From: Gammaproteobacteria bacterium
GTDB taxonomy: Bacteria; Pseudomonadota; Gammaproteobacteria; Ga0077554; Ga007554
Length of the DNA stretch: 64,000 nt
Direction: 5' to 3'
Assembly (NCBI GenBank): GCA_040183005.1
Contig: JAMPIW010000001.1
Coordinates: forward strand, 186,001-250,000
Shown: one piece after another, positions 8,567 to 17,554 of the stretch
Layout: every line of letters starts with the position of its first letter
Position numbering within the stretch: the stretch's first letter is position 1
Program-made: the position numbers and the translations under genes
The notes under the pieces: model-generated
Told to the model about the DNA's origin: nothing
The model's database searches: none
What the model saw: the letters and a program-made list of their open reading frames with translations, nothing else

Positions 8567-9949
8567 ATGCCGATACGCTTCCTGTTATTCACCGCCGTTC
8601 TCAGTCTGTCTCTCATGCCATCCGCCCAGGCGGAGAATGCCTTACGTGAAACCACGCTGGACAATGGTTTGCGAGTCATCGTCAAAGAGGATCATCGCGC
8701 CCCGGTGATGGTGTCGCAGGTCTGGTACAAGGTGGGCAGCAGCTACGAGCACGACGGCATCACCGGCGTCTCCCACGTGCTGGAGCACATGATGTTCAAG
8801 GGTACTACCACACGTCCGGCGGGGGAGTTTTCGCGCATCATCGCCGCCAACGGCGGGCGTGAGAACGCCTTTACCGGCCAGGACTACACCGCCTATTTCC
8901 AGCAAATGGAGAAAAGCCGCCTCAAGGTGAGCTTTGAGCTGGAGGCGGATCGCATGCGCAATCTGCTGCTGCAACCAGAGGAATTCGCCAAAGAGATCAA
9001 GGTGGTGATGGAGGAGCGCCGTCTGCGCACCGACGATGAGCCACAGTCTCTGACCCAGGAGCAGTTCACCGCCGCCGCCTTTGTCAACAGCCCCTATCGT
9101 CATCCCATTATTGGCTGGATGGATGACCTGGAAAATCTGCATGCTGAAGATCTGCGTGAGTGGTACCAGAAATGGTATGCCCCGAACAACGCCACGGTCG
9201 TGGTGGTGGGCGATGTGAAGGCCGACGAGGTATTCAAGCTGGCCAGGCAGTATTTCGGCCCGCTCAAATCCAGCAAGATCACCCCCGACAAGCCGCGCAA
9301 GGAAGTAGAACAAAAGGGCGTGCGCCGCGTCACCGTCAAGGCCCCGGCGGAGCTGCCTTATTTGCTGATGGGCTACAAGGTGCCGGTCATCAAGACCACC
9401 AAGGAAAGCTGGGAGCCGTATGCGCTGGAGATGCTGGCCGGTGTGCTGGATGGCGGTGACAGCGCGCGCTTCGCCAAAGAGTTGGTGCGCGGATCACAAA
9501 TCGCCGCCGAAGCGGGTGCGGGCTACAATATGTATAACCGCGGCGCGGATGTATTCAACTTCGCCGGCACGCCGTCCCAGGATCGCAGCGTAGCGGATCT
9601 GGAGCAGGCGATCCGCGGTCAGATCAAGCGTCTCCAGGACGAGCCGGTGAGCGCGCAGGAGCTTGCCCGCATCAAGGCGCAGGTTATCGCCAGCAAGGTC
9701 TACGAACTGGACTCGCCGTTTTACCAGGCCATGCAGATCGGCACACTGGTCACAGTGGGGCTGGACCCCAAGCTGCTCGATGAGTATGTCGACAAGCTCA
9801 GCGCCATCACCCCTGAACAGATCCAGCAGGTGGCGCGCAAATATCTTGTCGACGACGGCCTCACCGTGGCGGTGCTCGATCCGCAGCCGATGAGCGATAA
9901 ACCGGCGCATGGCGCAATGCCTGCCGGAGGAGGTCGCCATGGTCGTTAA
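8567..9949 (+). CDS. M16 family zinc peptidase (active-type subunit)
   Basis: A 460-residue exported peptidase of the pitrilysin/processing-peptidase family. The N-terminus is a signal peptide (RFLLFTAVLSLSLMPSAQA, cleaved about residue 22). The inverted zinc motif HVLEH is at about 68-72 and the downstream glutamate ligand lies in the EIKVVMEERRL segment, so this copy should be catalytic. It is followed by a second M16 gene lacking the zinc motif. Such pairs act as heterodimers in the periplasm. It diverges from ftsY. Confidence 0.92.
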   Translation: MPIRFLLFTAVLSLSLMPSAQAENALRETTLDNGLRVIVKEDHRAPVMVSQVWYKVGSSYEHDGITGVSHVLEHMMFKGTTTRPAGEFSRIIAANGGRENAFTGQDYTAYFQQMEKSRLKVSFELEADRMRNLLLQPEEFAKEIKVVMEERRLRTDDEPQSLTQEQFTAAAFVNSPYRHPIIGWMDDLENLHAEDLREWYQKWYAPNNATVVVVGDVKADEVFKLARQYFGPLKSSKITPDKPRKEVEQKGVRRVTVKAPAELPYLLMGYKVPVIKTTKESWEPYALEMLAGVLDGGDSARFAKELVRGSQIAAEAGAGYNMYNRGADVFNFAGTPSQDRSVADLEQAIRGQIKRLQDEPVSAQELARIKAQVIASKVYELDSPFYQAMQIGTLVTVGLDPKLLDEYVDKLSAITPEQIQQVARKYLVDDGLTVAVLDPQPMSDKPAHGAMPAGGGRHGR

Positions 9950-9998
9950 TCTCCATATGGCCAATTCCCCGACCATTCAGCCCAGGAAGCAATATCCT

Positions 9999-11330
9999 AT
10001 GTTCCAGAATGCAAAAAAAACGGTAGTGTTTACGGTTGTCGCAGTATTCAGCCTGTTATCCCCAACCTTTGCCGGCGCCGCCCCCGCGATCCAGCAATGG
10101 CAGACTGCCAACGGCGCGCGCGTCTATTTCGTGCCTGCGCCGGAGCTGCCGATAGTCGATGTGCGCGTCATGTTCGACGCGGGCGGTGCGCGCAACGAGG
10201 GCAAGGGTGGTCTGGCGCAACTTACCAGCGGCCTGCTTAACGATGGCGCGGGTGATTTGAACGCCGACCAGATTGCGGAGCGCTTCGGCGATCTGGGCGC
10301 GCAATTCGCCACCGCTGCCGAGCTGGACAGCGCCACGGTCAGCCTGCGCAGCCTGAGCAAACCGGAGGTGCTGCAACCGGCCCTCGACACCCTGGCGCTG
10401 ATCCTGCGTCAGCCCACCTTTCCGCAGGACGCCTTCGAGCGCGTGCGCAAGCGCATGCTGATTGGCCTGCGTCAGCAGCAGCAATCACCGGATGCCATTG
10501 CCGACAAGGCGTTCGACAAGGCCATGTATGGCGATCACCCCTATGGCGCGCCACCGCTGGGCACTGAGGAATCGCTCAATGCGCTCACCCGCGATGACGC
10601 CGTCAACCACCACAGCCGCTACTATGTGGCACGCAATGCCGTGGTGGCCATCGTTGGCGCGCTGGATCGCGCACAGGCACAAGCGCTGGCCGATGCACTG
10701 GTGGGCAAGCTGCCGGAGGGCGAGCCTGCGCCTGCCTTGCCCAAGGTGAACGATTTGACGGCATCCCAATCCGTCAACATCGAATACCCTTCAGCGCAAA
10801 CCCACATCCTCTCCGGCCAGCCGGGCATGAGCCGCAACGACCCCGATTATTTCGCGCTGTACGTGGGCAACCACACCCTGGGCGGCAGCGGGCTGGTGTC
10901 ACGTCTGAGTGAGGAAGTCCGCGAAAAGCGCGGCTTGTCATATAGCGCTTACAGCTATTTTATGCCGCTGCGCGACCGGGGGCCGTTCACCATGGGCTTG
11001 CAAACCCGTTCCGATCAGGCCGATGAAGCGCTCAAGGTGATGCGCGACACGCTGGCTACCTTCGTGGAAAAAGGCCCCACCGCCAAGGAACTCGAAGCCT
11101 CAAAGAAAAACATCACCGGCGGTTTCCCGCTGCGCATCGACACCAATAAAAAGATTGTCGATTACATCGGCATGATCGGTTTTTACAACATGCCGTTGAA
11201 CTACCTCGATGCCTTTATCGCTAAGGTGGACGCCGTCACCCTGCCGCAAATACAGGATGCCTTCAAGCGGCGCATCCAGCCTGACAAAATGGTGACGGTA
11301 GTCGTGGGCCGCTCGGCTGCGCAGAAGTAA
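9999..11330 (+). CDS. M16 family peptidase-like protein, non-catalytic partner
   Basis: The chosen ATG at 9999 begins MFQNAKKTVVFTVVAVFSL, a signal peptide ending near AGAAPA, with AGGAAG upstream; an ATG at 9939 inside the preceding gene has a good ribosome-binding site but would bury the signal peptide. Where the active partner has HVLEH, this protein reads GLAQLTSGLL, so zinc ligands are missing. It retains the C-terminal R/Y segment (EVREKRGLSYSAYSYF) that binds peptide in M16 partners. It is probably the structural half of a heterodimer with the product of 8567-9949. Confidence 0.9.
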   Translation: MFQNAKKTVVFTVVAVFSLLSPTFAGAAPAIQQWQTANGARVYFVPAPELPIVDVRVMFDAGGARNEGKGGLAQLTSGLLNDGAGDLNADQIAERFGDLGAQFATAAELDSATVSLRSLSKPEVLQPALDTLALILRQPTFPQDAFERVRKRMLIGLRQQQQSPDAIADKAFDKAMYGDHPYGAPPLGTEESLNALTRDDAVNHHSRYYVARNAVVAIVGALDRAQAQALADALVGKLPEGEPAPALPKVNDLTASQSVNIEYPSAQTHILSGQPGMSRNDPDYFALYVGNHTLGGSGLVSRLSEEVREKRGLSYSAYSYFMPLRDRGPFTMGLQTRSDQADEALKVMRDTLATFVEKGPTAKELEASKKNITGGFPLRIDTNKKIVDYIGMIGFYNMPLNYLDAFIAKVDAVTLPQIQDAFKRRIQPDKMVTVVVGRSAAQK

Positions 11331-11366
11331 GCGAGGAAAGTTTCTGATTTAATTCGGTGTATTTTT

Positions 11367-11406
11367 CCCCTCTCCCGCAAGGCGGGGGAGGGTTGGGGAG
11401 AGGGTG
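11367..11406. repeat. REP-like dispersed palindrome, copy 2
   Basis: CCCTCTCCCGCAAGGCGGG followed by GGAGGGTTGGGGAGAGGGTG repeats the element at 4377-4418 with one substitution. It lies again between convergent genes (M16 partner and PfkB kinase). Confidence 0.75.
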
Positions 11407-11454
11407 TATATAATTCTCTCGATTAAATCGCAATTAAACAGGTTCGCAGCGGCC

Positions 11455-12321
11455 TCACAACCCAATATCAAACCCCACCCGCCCGCATTTCTTCCCTGCA
11501 AGCTCGCAGGCAAATCGTAAGGCGTGCTCCCAGGTAAAGCCGTTCAAACGGGCGTGAATGATGCCCGCGTTGAATGTGTCGCCCGCGCCCAGGGTGTCAA
11601 TCACTACAGATGGAGGAAAGGCGGGGCTGTGGTGCGTTTTTCCGTCCCGCGTCAGGCCATACGCACCATCCTCACCCCAGGCGCACACTAGATTGGCGTG
11701 TGGTGCGAGGTTGCGCGCGTGGCGCAAAAAAGCGCCGGCATCTTCGATGCCGCACGACTGGGCGTAGTTGCGCGAGAACAACAGCACATCGGCGAGGGGA
11801 AACAGGTTCTCGATAGCGTCGCGCGGTTTTTCGATCTCGACCGAGCGCGGAGTGCAGGGCGTTACGGCGCGAGCCAGCTCCAACATGCGGCGTGTTTCGT
11901 CAACTGCGCGCCCTTCGAAGTGCAGCCAGTCAAAAGCGGACAAGTCGACGCGGCTGAAGTCGTCAAAGCTATATTCGGGGAGGTAACGGTAATGAATGAT
12001 AGTGCGTGAACCGTTGCGTCGGTTCAGCGCAATGTACGAGGTCGGCACCTTGCCCTGCGCCTCCTGGCGGCAGGCGCGTGTATCAATGCGGTGACGGGAG
12101 AGATCTTCCAGGATGCGCTTGCCGTCCGGCTCGTCCGCCAGCACTCCGCCCCAGGCGCAAGCATGTCCAAGCTGGCTCAGCACGACCAGGGTATTGGTGG
12201 CATTGCCGCCACGGCAAATACGCTGGGTTAATGCGCGGACCTCGCTATCTTCCGCGGGAAAGCCATCCACGGTATTGATGATGTCCAGGGTGGCGATGCC
12301 GACACCGAGTATTCGCGTCAT
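11455..12321 (-). CDS. PfkB family carbohydrate kinase (ketohexokinase-like)
   Basis: A 288-residue cytosolic sugar or nucleoside kinase. The N-terminal motif RGGNATNTLVVLSQLG (about 37-52) and the C-terminal catalytic signature DTLGAGDTFNAG (about 246-257, with the catalytic Asp) define the PfkB family. Overall similarity to animal-type ketohexokinase-like proteins suggests a ketose substrate, but substrate cannot be fixed from sequence. It is on the minus strand 14 bases from the small membrane protein gene upstream, possibly co-transcribed. Confidence 0.85.
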   Translation of the reverse strand: MTRILGVGIATLDIINTVDGFPAEDSEVRALTQRICRGGNATNTLVVLSQLGHACAWGGVLADEPDGKRILEDLSRHRIDTRACRQEAQGKVPTSYIALNRRNGSRTIIHYRYLPEYSFDDFSRVDLSAFDWLHFEGRAVDETRRMLELARAVTPCTPRSVEIEKPRDAIENLFPLADVLLFSRNYAQSCGIEDAGAFLRHARNLAPHANLVCAWGEDGAYGLTRDGKTHHSPAFPPSVVIDTLGAGDTFNAGIIHARLNGFTWEHALRFACELAGKKCGRVGFDIGL

Positions 12322-12335
12322 GGGCCGGGACGGGC

Positions 12336-12644
12336 TTATTCGCGAGGCGCGGCTCGCAATACGGCGAGCGGCATATACCAGATGCTTAGCAGTTCAAACA
12401 CTACCCACTCCACCATGACAATGGGGTACCACCACACGGTGAGATCGAACTTGTAGGTGGCATAAAGCCACAGAACGTTCCAAACATAAACACCGTGCAG
12501 CAGCGCAAGTAAAATTGGCAGCGCTGTCAATTTCGCTCCGCAATTGCTGCAAAAGATGGGTATCCATAAGTCGGCGCGGAACTTGTCTTTGAAGGTAATG
12601 CTGTGTGTTTGGCAGCGTGGGCAGGGGAAGTTGTGCATGGTCAT
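12336..12644 (-). CDS. Small zinc-ribbon membrane protein, unknown function
   Basis: A 102-residue protein with two cysteine pairs near the N-terminus (CPRCQT and CSNCGAK, about 8-37) that suggest a zinc ribbon, followed by two hydrophobic segments (ALPILLALLHGVYVWNVLWL and IVMVEWVVFELLSIWYMPLA). It looks like an inner-membrane protein with a cytoplasmic metal-binding knob. I do not recognise the family. It lies just upstream of the PfkB kinase on the same strand. Confidence 0.6.
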   Translation of the reverse strand: MTMHNFPCPRCQTHSITFKDKFRADLWIPIFCSNCGAKLTALPILLALLHGVYVWNVLWLYATYKFDLTVWWYPIVMVEWVVFELLSIWYMPLAVLRAAPRE

Positions 12645-12703
12645 CTCAATTTGCTGCGGGAGATAAAAGTTCTACCATAAAGTCAGCGGCCTCGTCCATT
12701 CAG

Positions 12704-12821
12704 CCCAGATTGTCCATTAGGCGAAATAGAGCGCACACCGCCGTTCGTGGTGAGCTGGTCGAACCATGAACGGCCCTTCGACAGGCTCAGGGCGAATGGT
12801 TTTTGGGTAATGGACAATCTG
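12704..12821. mobile_element. MITE-like palindromic element, copy 1
   Basis: The ends CAGATTGTCCATTA and TAATGGACAATCTG enclose about 116 bases, with an inner segment containing CCCTTCGACAGGCTCAGGGC. The same element occurs at 13898-14018 in the opposite orientation and almost identical in sequence. No coding capacity. Confidence 0.75.
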
Positions 12822-12837
12822 TGCTCGAGGCGGCTTG

Positions 12838-13215
12838 TCAGTGCAACACGCGCGGCGCGGCGAGCGTGAATGGAGAGATTTCCGCGTCAAAATGTCCGCC
12901 GTCATCGGCGACCATCTGATAACTACCCTCCATCGTGCCGACCGGGGTTTCGATAATCGCACCGCTGGTATACTGGAATTCATCGCCCGGCTTAAGATGT
13001 GGCTGCTCGCCGACCACCCCTTCGCCGCGTACTTCCTGCACCTTGCCATTGGCATCGGTGATAACCCAGTGACGGGTCATGAGTTTGGCCGCCACCTCCC
13101 CGGCATTGCGGATGGTGATGCGGTAGGCAAATACATACTGGTCCCGCTCCGGGATAGACTGATCCTCGATGTAAAAGGATTCCGCCTGGACCTGCACGTT
13201 GTAATCACTGTTCAT
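12838..13215 (-). CDS. apaG: ApaG domain protein
   Basis: A 125-residue FN3-like beta-sandwich protein. The pattern ERDQYVFAYRITIRN, followed by LMTRHWVITDANGK, EVRGEGVVGEQPHLKPG and YTSGAIIETPVGTMEG, is the ApaG signature over the full family length. The molecular role of ApaG is unclear; it has been tied to diadenosine tetraphosphate metabolism and cation resistance through its usual neighbourhood with apaH, which is not present here. It diverges from arsC, with a 67-base gap. Confidence 0.94.
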   Translation of the reverse strand: MNSDYNVQVQAESFYIEDQSIPERDQYVFAYRITIRNAGEVAAKLMTRHWVITDANGKVQEVRGEGVVGEQPHLKPGDEFQYTSGAIIETPVGTMEGSYQMVADDGGHFDAEISPFTLAAPRVLH

Positions 13216-13282
13216 AAACTTGTCTCATCTAAGGGCGGCGCACCTGATAAAATGACCCATCCAAACTTCCGGGATATCCGCC

Positions 13283-13636
13283 ATGCGCGCCGACGTCACC
13301 ATCTACCATAATCCGCATTGTAGCAAATCACGGCAAACGCTCCAGCTTTTGCGGGATAAGGGTATCGAACCGCTCGTCATCGAATACCTGAAAGATCCGC
13401 CCAGCAAGGCCGGGCTGAAAAAGATTCTCTCCCTCCTTGGCATGGCACCGCGCGATTTGATGCGCAAGCAGGAGGCGATATACAAGGAGGCGGGGCTGGA
13501 TGATCCAGCGTTGACACGTGATGAGCTGATCGCAGCTATGGTTGCGCATCCCATCCTGATTGAGCGGCCCATCGTGGTGGTTGATGGCAAGGCGGCGGTG
13601 GGACGTCCGCCGGAAGCTGTGCTGGATATTCTTTAA
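13283..13636 (+). CDS. arsC: Arsenate reductase, glutaredoxin-coupled ArsC family
   Basis: A 117-residue thioredoxin-fold protein of the ArsC family. The catalytic cysteine is in YHNPHCSKSRQTL (about residue 13), and the C-terminal HPILIERPIVVVDGKA segment carries the arginines used by the plasmid R773-type enzyme. No ars transporter or repressor is adjacent, so it may be a housekeeping ArsC or YffB/Spx-like reductase; arsenate activity is inferred from family resemblance. Confidence 0.85.
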   Translation: MRADVTIYHNPHCSKSRQTLQLLRDKGIEPLVIEYLKDPPSKAGLKKILSLLGMAPRDLMRKQEAIYKEAGLDDPALTRDELIAAMVAHPILIERPIVVVDGKAAVGRPPEAVLDIL

Positions 13637-13648
13637 TACCGAGGTGGG

Positions 13649-13840
13649 TCATGCCCCGCCCGGCTTTCCTTTCCAGCGAGCAGCCCGCATGAAGCGATAG
13701 CGCAATCCGGGACTCGCCACTCCGTCGCACCCCGGATTGCGTGTTACTCCATCCGGGCTACTTGCTCCATCCGGGCTACTTGCTGTGTCACTGGACGGTA
13801 ATTCAATCACACAATGAAGATGCTCGGGCAACACAACCAT
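13649..13840 (-). pseudogene. Remnant of a REP-associated tyrosine transposase (Y1 type)
   Basis: The minus-strand frame begins VVLPEHLHCVIELPSSD, which matches the active-site HxH segment of the IS200-like/RAYT (Y1_Tnp) transposases, but then runs into a repeat (13681-13776) and loses similarity. The catalytic tyrosine helix and upstream region are absent, so this is a short decayed fragment. Its coincidence with a REP-type palindrome fits the known link between RAYTs and REPs. Confidence 0.45.
13681..13776. repeat. BIME-like REP pair, copy A
   Basis: Two inverted arms (ATGAAGCGATAGCG with CAATCCGGG, and CCCCGGATTGCG to ACTCCATCCGGGCTAC) around a GTCGCA core, followed by a short duplication of CTCCATCCGGGCTACTTGCT. 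A closely similar copy in the same orientation is at 17807-17884. The two copies bracket the reverse transcriptase island. Confidence 0.7.
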
Positions 13841-13897
13841 GGATCAGAAATGGGTGACGTGTTTGCACTGATCTCACAACACTTCGTAAGGTATTAA

Positions 13898-14018
13898 CCC
13901 AGATTGTCCATTAGCCCCAAAACCGTTCGCCCTGAGCCTGTCGAAGGGCCGTTCATGGTTCGACCAGATCGCCACGAACGGCGTTGTGCGCTCTATTTCG
14001 CCTAATGGACAATCTGGG
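13898..14018. mobile_element. MITE-like palindromic element, copy 2, with target duplication
   Basis: Terminal inverted repeats CCCAGATTGTCCATTA and its complement bound about 121 bases. The element is flanked on both sides by ATTAA, a probable five-base target duplication. Its reverse complement is nearly identical to the copy at 12704-12821. Confidence 0.75.
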
Positions 14019-14127
14019 ATTAATGTGGCGGGCCAGCAGATTATTTCCATGTCTTTGCACAGCAGGTTGACAGACCGGCACCTAAAGCGTCGTGCGCAAA
14101 GCGCACCTACCCTATTGCCCGAAAGAT

Positions 14128-14393
14128 TTAGGCGAATTTTTGCACGATTTCATTTATCGCAGCTACCACTGCGGGCCGAACCTTGTAGAGGTCCTGGTGT
14201 TTCAGCCGACGAGATGGTTGCCCTGTAGCCTGCTGTACCGGATGCGCGGTCGATGACTGAATTCGTAAGTCATGCAGCGCCTTGAACCCTGCGCATACCA
14301 AGGGGTAAGCGATTTGGGCAGCGGCGTCCTTTAGTGCATGGCCGTACTTGGGGCGCTGAGCGTTGGGCTTCACCTGCCGATAGATTGAGGTGT
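14128..14393 (-). pseudogene. 3' fragment of the IS-interrupted reverse transcriptase gene
   Basis: The minus-strand frame here encodes the C-terminal tail separated from the main gene by the IS at 14403-15723. Joining base 15724 to base 14393 (removing the IS and one 9-base duplication) continues the frame from LCDLI into YTSIYRQVKPNAQRPKYGHA and onward, about 88 residues to a stop at 14128. The tail is helical and ends NEIVQKFA. Without a start or promoter of its own it is probably not expressed. Confidence 0.85.
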
Positions 14394-14402
14394 ATATAAG
14401 AT

Positions 14403-15723
14403 CAGAAGTGTCCGGTAATTTAATTGAATAGATTCAATTGGTTATTGTCTTTCTGCATGCTCATTTGCGTCTCCGCATTTTTAAGTAATTGATCGAGTGG
14501 CGTTTTCTCGAAAAGAGTCAGGCTCAAAATCTGTAGGATTGTGTAAAGCGAAGCCTCGGTATTGAGCCGCTTTTTCACGATGGCGACCAAGACGTAAACC
14601 GCGATGGCGATCCATATTTGCGTCTTGACTGCATTCTCGGTGGTGCCATAGAACCGCTTGATTCGAAGATGCTGTTTGATCCACTTGAAGAATAGCTCGA
14701 CCTGCCAGCGGCAACGATAAAGCTGAGCGATGGTCAGCGCAGGCAGGTCGAAGTTGTTGGTCAGAAAGACCAGAAACCTGTCGTGTTCGGCATCGTAGAA
14801 CTTGATGCGTCGCAGGTGCTGCGGGTAATCCTTGCTGGCCTTGCGAGCAGTCAATGCAATGGTCTGGTCGCAGCGCAGTCCAGTGGACTTGTCCACGGTG
14901 CGAGAGTAGACGCGACGAAAGAGCAGATTGGATTTGCCACGGATGACAAAGAACGCCTGTGCTTGATGCAGGGTGAACCAGCGAGCGAAGTCGGTGAAGC
15001 CACGATCCATGATGTAAAAGCTGCCGGCTTCGGGTATCAGGATATCGAGCACATTGACCTCGTGCATCTTGCCATCGCTGATGTGGATGAAGGTTGGAAT
15101 GTTGCCGCGCAGGTCGAGCAGCGTATGCATCTTGACGGCAGCTTTGGTGGAGCGGAAGCGTGCCCACGGAAAGACGCTCAAGCACAGGTCGATGGTCGTG
15201 GTATCGAGTGCGTAGACCGTCTGTTCCAGTTCGACCGCAAAGCTGTCGCTGGCGTAAAGCTTTCTGGCGGTCTGGATTAAGCTCATCGCGAAATCCGCGT
15301 AGATGCGACGGTCGCGTTGCTCGTTGGCATCGGCCAGCGTGCTCTTGGCGATGTTGCCTCGTATGCCCAAGTGATAGAGCTTGGCTTGGTGGGCGCGCAG
15401 ACAGGTTTCGATGTCGCGCAGGCTTTCGCGGTAAGTCAGCTGCGCGAACGCCATGCAGAGAAATTGATCGAGATGCGAAAAAGTCTTGGTGGGATATTTG
15501 GAAGGGTAGCGCTGCACGCAGCGACGGAATGTGTGAAGGGGCAAATGCTCCATGAGTTGTGCGAACACCAACTGGCCTGAATACATGACGGAAACTCCTG
15601 GGGGGAAAGCCCCAGTTTCCCAAAAAATTCACGTTCAAGTCGGTGACACCCCTAAACACACACTTTCCTATTCAACATCATCATGTTATATAGCCGTCTT
15701 TGCGAAATTGCCGGACACTTCTG
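14403..15723 (-). mobile_element. IS4-family insertion sequence, 1321 bp, complete
   Basis: The terminal inverted repeats are CAGAAGTGTCCGGTAATTT at the left end and CAGAAGTGTCCGGCAATTT as the complement of the right end. The flanks carry a perfect 9-base target duplication, ATATAAGAT, at 14394-14402 and 15724-15732. One transposase gene fills the element. The intact ends and duplication suggest a recent insertion. It lies in the 3' part of the reverse transcriptase gene. Confidence 0.95.
14420..15586 (-). CDS. IS4-family transposase with DUF4372 N-terminal domain
   Basis: A 388-residue DDE transposase. The N-terminal region (FAQLMEHLPLHTFRRCV, about 8-24) matches DUF4372. The acidic catalytic residues lie in YALDTTTID and YIMDRGFTDF, and the family-specific YREK signature is YRCRWQVELFFKWIKQHL (about 291-308). 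The frame is intact from ATG to stop within the IS ends, so the element is probably active or recently so. Confidence 0.95.
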   Translation of the reverse strand: MYSGQLVFAQLMEHLPLHTFRRCVQRYPSKYPTKTFSHLDQFLCMAFAQLTYRESLRDIETCLRAHQAKLYHLGIRGNIAKSTLADANEQRDRRIYADFAMSLIQTARKLYASDSFAVELEQTVYALDTTTIDLCLSVFPWARFRSTKAAVKMHTLLDLRGNIPTFIHISDGKMHEVNVLDILIPEAGSFYIMDRGFTDFARWFTLHQAQAFFVIRGKSNLLFRRVYSRTVDKSTGLRCDQTIALTARKASKDYPQHLRRIKFYDAEHDRFLVFLTNNFDLPALTIAQLYRCRWQVELFFKWIKQHLRIKRFYGTTENAVKTQIWIAIAVYVLVAIVKKRLNTEASLYTILQILSLTLFEKTPLDQLLKNAETQMSMQKDNNQLNLFN

Positions 15724-17554
15724 ATATAAGATCACAGAGGCTATCAAGGCTGAGAATGCACGAGTCGATGCTCGACTCAAAGTAGCTTCTGACCGCGAAA
15801 GCGATGTGTTCAGCTTGGACATGATGGCCCGGACCCAAGAATTTCTGCCAATTTAATGCCCCAAAATTTTGAGCCAAGACTTGAGAAAGGGCAATATGGA
15901 TGAGGCTTTCCGGCTGCCCGATGCGGCGTATCTTCGCAGCCGAGAACAGGATAGGCTTTGCTGATTCCGGTATCGTGCGTTCTTCGCCAGTGACCGCCAA
16001 TTTATCCTCCACTAAGCGCAACGCACTGCAACGGGAAACGTCCGGATGCTGTGACCGAAGCGAGATGTTGAGGAGTTCTTCGTGGGATGCTGGACCGAAG
16101 GCATCGACACGAAGGTGCATCACGATTTCCTTCACCACCCACGGGTCGTGTTCCTGCTCTAAGCCCTCTCGCGTGCGGGCGTAGGTTACTCGCCCTTCCT
16201 TCAGTATCCACGCCCAGAGGGCTGCTCTAAGCGAGCCCTGCAGTGGCTCGGACTTGGCTGGCGGATTGAATAGTCTTGTCTCGCAGTATGCGGCGCAGTC
16301 GATTCGTGGCTTACCGGCCAAGTTCATTAGGGACGCGCGTAGCAGGTCGGCGGCGACGGCGTGGTAGATGTGTTGTTCCTTGATGACCTGCACCAAGGTC
16401 GCGCCAAATTGCTGGGGTAGCTTTGGGTACTTGGCAATGTAGTTGCTGATGTTCGTCGATAGCGCGGGTTGGTGTTCAAGGACCTTCAGGAGCCGCAGGT
16501 TCAGCTGGGAATGCGGCTGGGCATTGCCCAGCAAGTACTTGAAGCGCGTCTTGGTGTCGTCGGATACTCGGCCACGCCGTGTCAGTTCCAGCAGTCTCTT
16601 GCGGAGCTTCTCCTGGTTCGCCTTGGGCCGCAGTGAAGGTTCTGGAGGGTGACTGACCGACTTGATTTGCTCGTACGGGTTTTTGACCTCGGAGATGGCG
16701 ACTTTCGAGCTTTGTGGGAACAGGCCCACCTCTTTCGATGCAAGGTCAAGACCCACCAACCGCTGACGGAGTTGATGTTCCGTCTTCGCAAAAATCTTGA
16801 TGTCGTCGACGTACCGCAGATAACGAGCGCCGGACTGGATGCCTTTGTCGTCGAGGTACTTAAGGAGAGCCTCGGCCAGAAGCCCAGACGGCAACGGACC
16901 TTGCGGTATGCCGTGACCGTGATAGATAGGTTCCTCACCATTCGGCCAGGTGCTGGAGGTCCAGACCACTAGGCCGGACATCAGGAAGTCGATGAGGTCT
17001 GCATCGACCTCGATGTCTTGCAGGAAGTGCCGAAGCACGCGATGGTCGATGGAGTCGTAGAACGCAGTGAGATCAAAATTGGCTACGAATCGGTGGCCGC
17101 TCTCTACGTGAGCAACGATCTGTTGGCCGAACGCGCGGTATCCGTCCTGCCACTTGAGATAGAAGAACAGGGAGGATTTGCCGGCGTACAAATGCCCGAA
17201 GATGGACTTGTTGTATCGGCTCTTTACGAGGGGTTTCAACTTATCCGCGATGATGTTCACACACGCTTGGTAGACGATTTGGTCGTCGACGCTGAGCAGC
17301 GAAAACGTTCGCAGCAGGCCAGATGGCTTCGGGAAGTAGAGCTTGGAGGCGTGAGAAGGCCGAAACGCCTTCCTTGCCAGAACCCGCCGAAGACGGGAAA
17401 GGTGGAGCTTCGAGGCGGCTGCATAAGCTGTGTACGTGTCCCGGAAATGGCCTTTGTAGAAGGCATCTGGGTTGGATTGCGTCCACCGATAAGCCCTTTG
17501 CAGGTTCGCAGATGAACACATCCGGTCATAGTCGTCGACCATGGTCTTGCCCAT
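15724..17554 (-). pseudogene. Reverse transcriptase (Abi/UG defence-type), C-terminus cut by IS
   Basis: The open frame continues from 17554 to a stop inside the IS at 15686 (622 codons, the last 12 from the IS). RT motifs are intact: a palm N-terminal segment (KLYFPKPSGLLRTFSLLSVD, about 71-90), motif A FVANFDLTAFYDSID (156-170), motif B GIPQGPLPSGLLAE (215-228), and the catalytic RYVDDIKIF (247-255). Residues from about 310 onward form a long helical region without known catalytic motifs, as in AbiA/AbiK/unknown-group RTs of phage defence. Intron maturase and retron features are absent. The native gene would have 698 codons. The truncated protein may retain polymerase activity but loses about 88 C-terminal residues. 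Confidence 0.85.

Noticed and set aside
15724-17554. Reverse transcriptase as part of a diversity-generating retroelement, retron or group II intron
   Set aside because: No variable-repeat/template-repeat pair, Avd or lectin-fold target is nearby; motif B and the long helical C-terminus differ from DGR RTs; there is no maturase or HNH domain and no msr/msd-like inverted ends.
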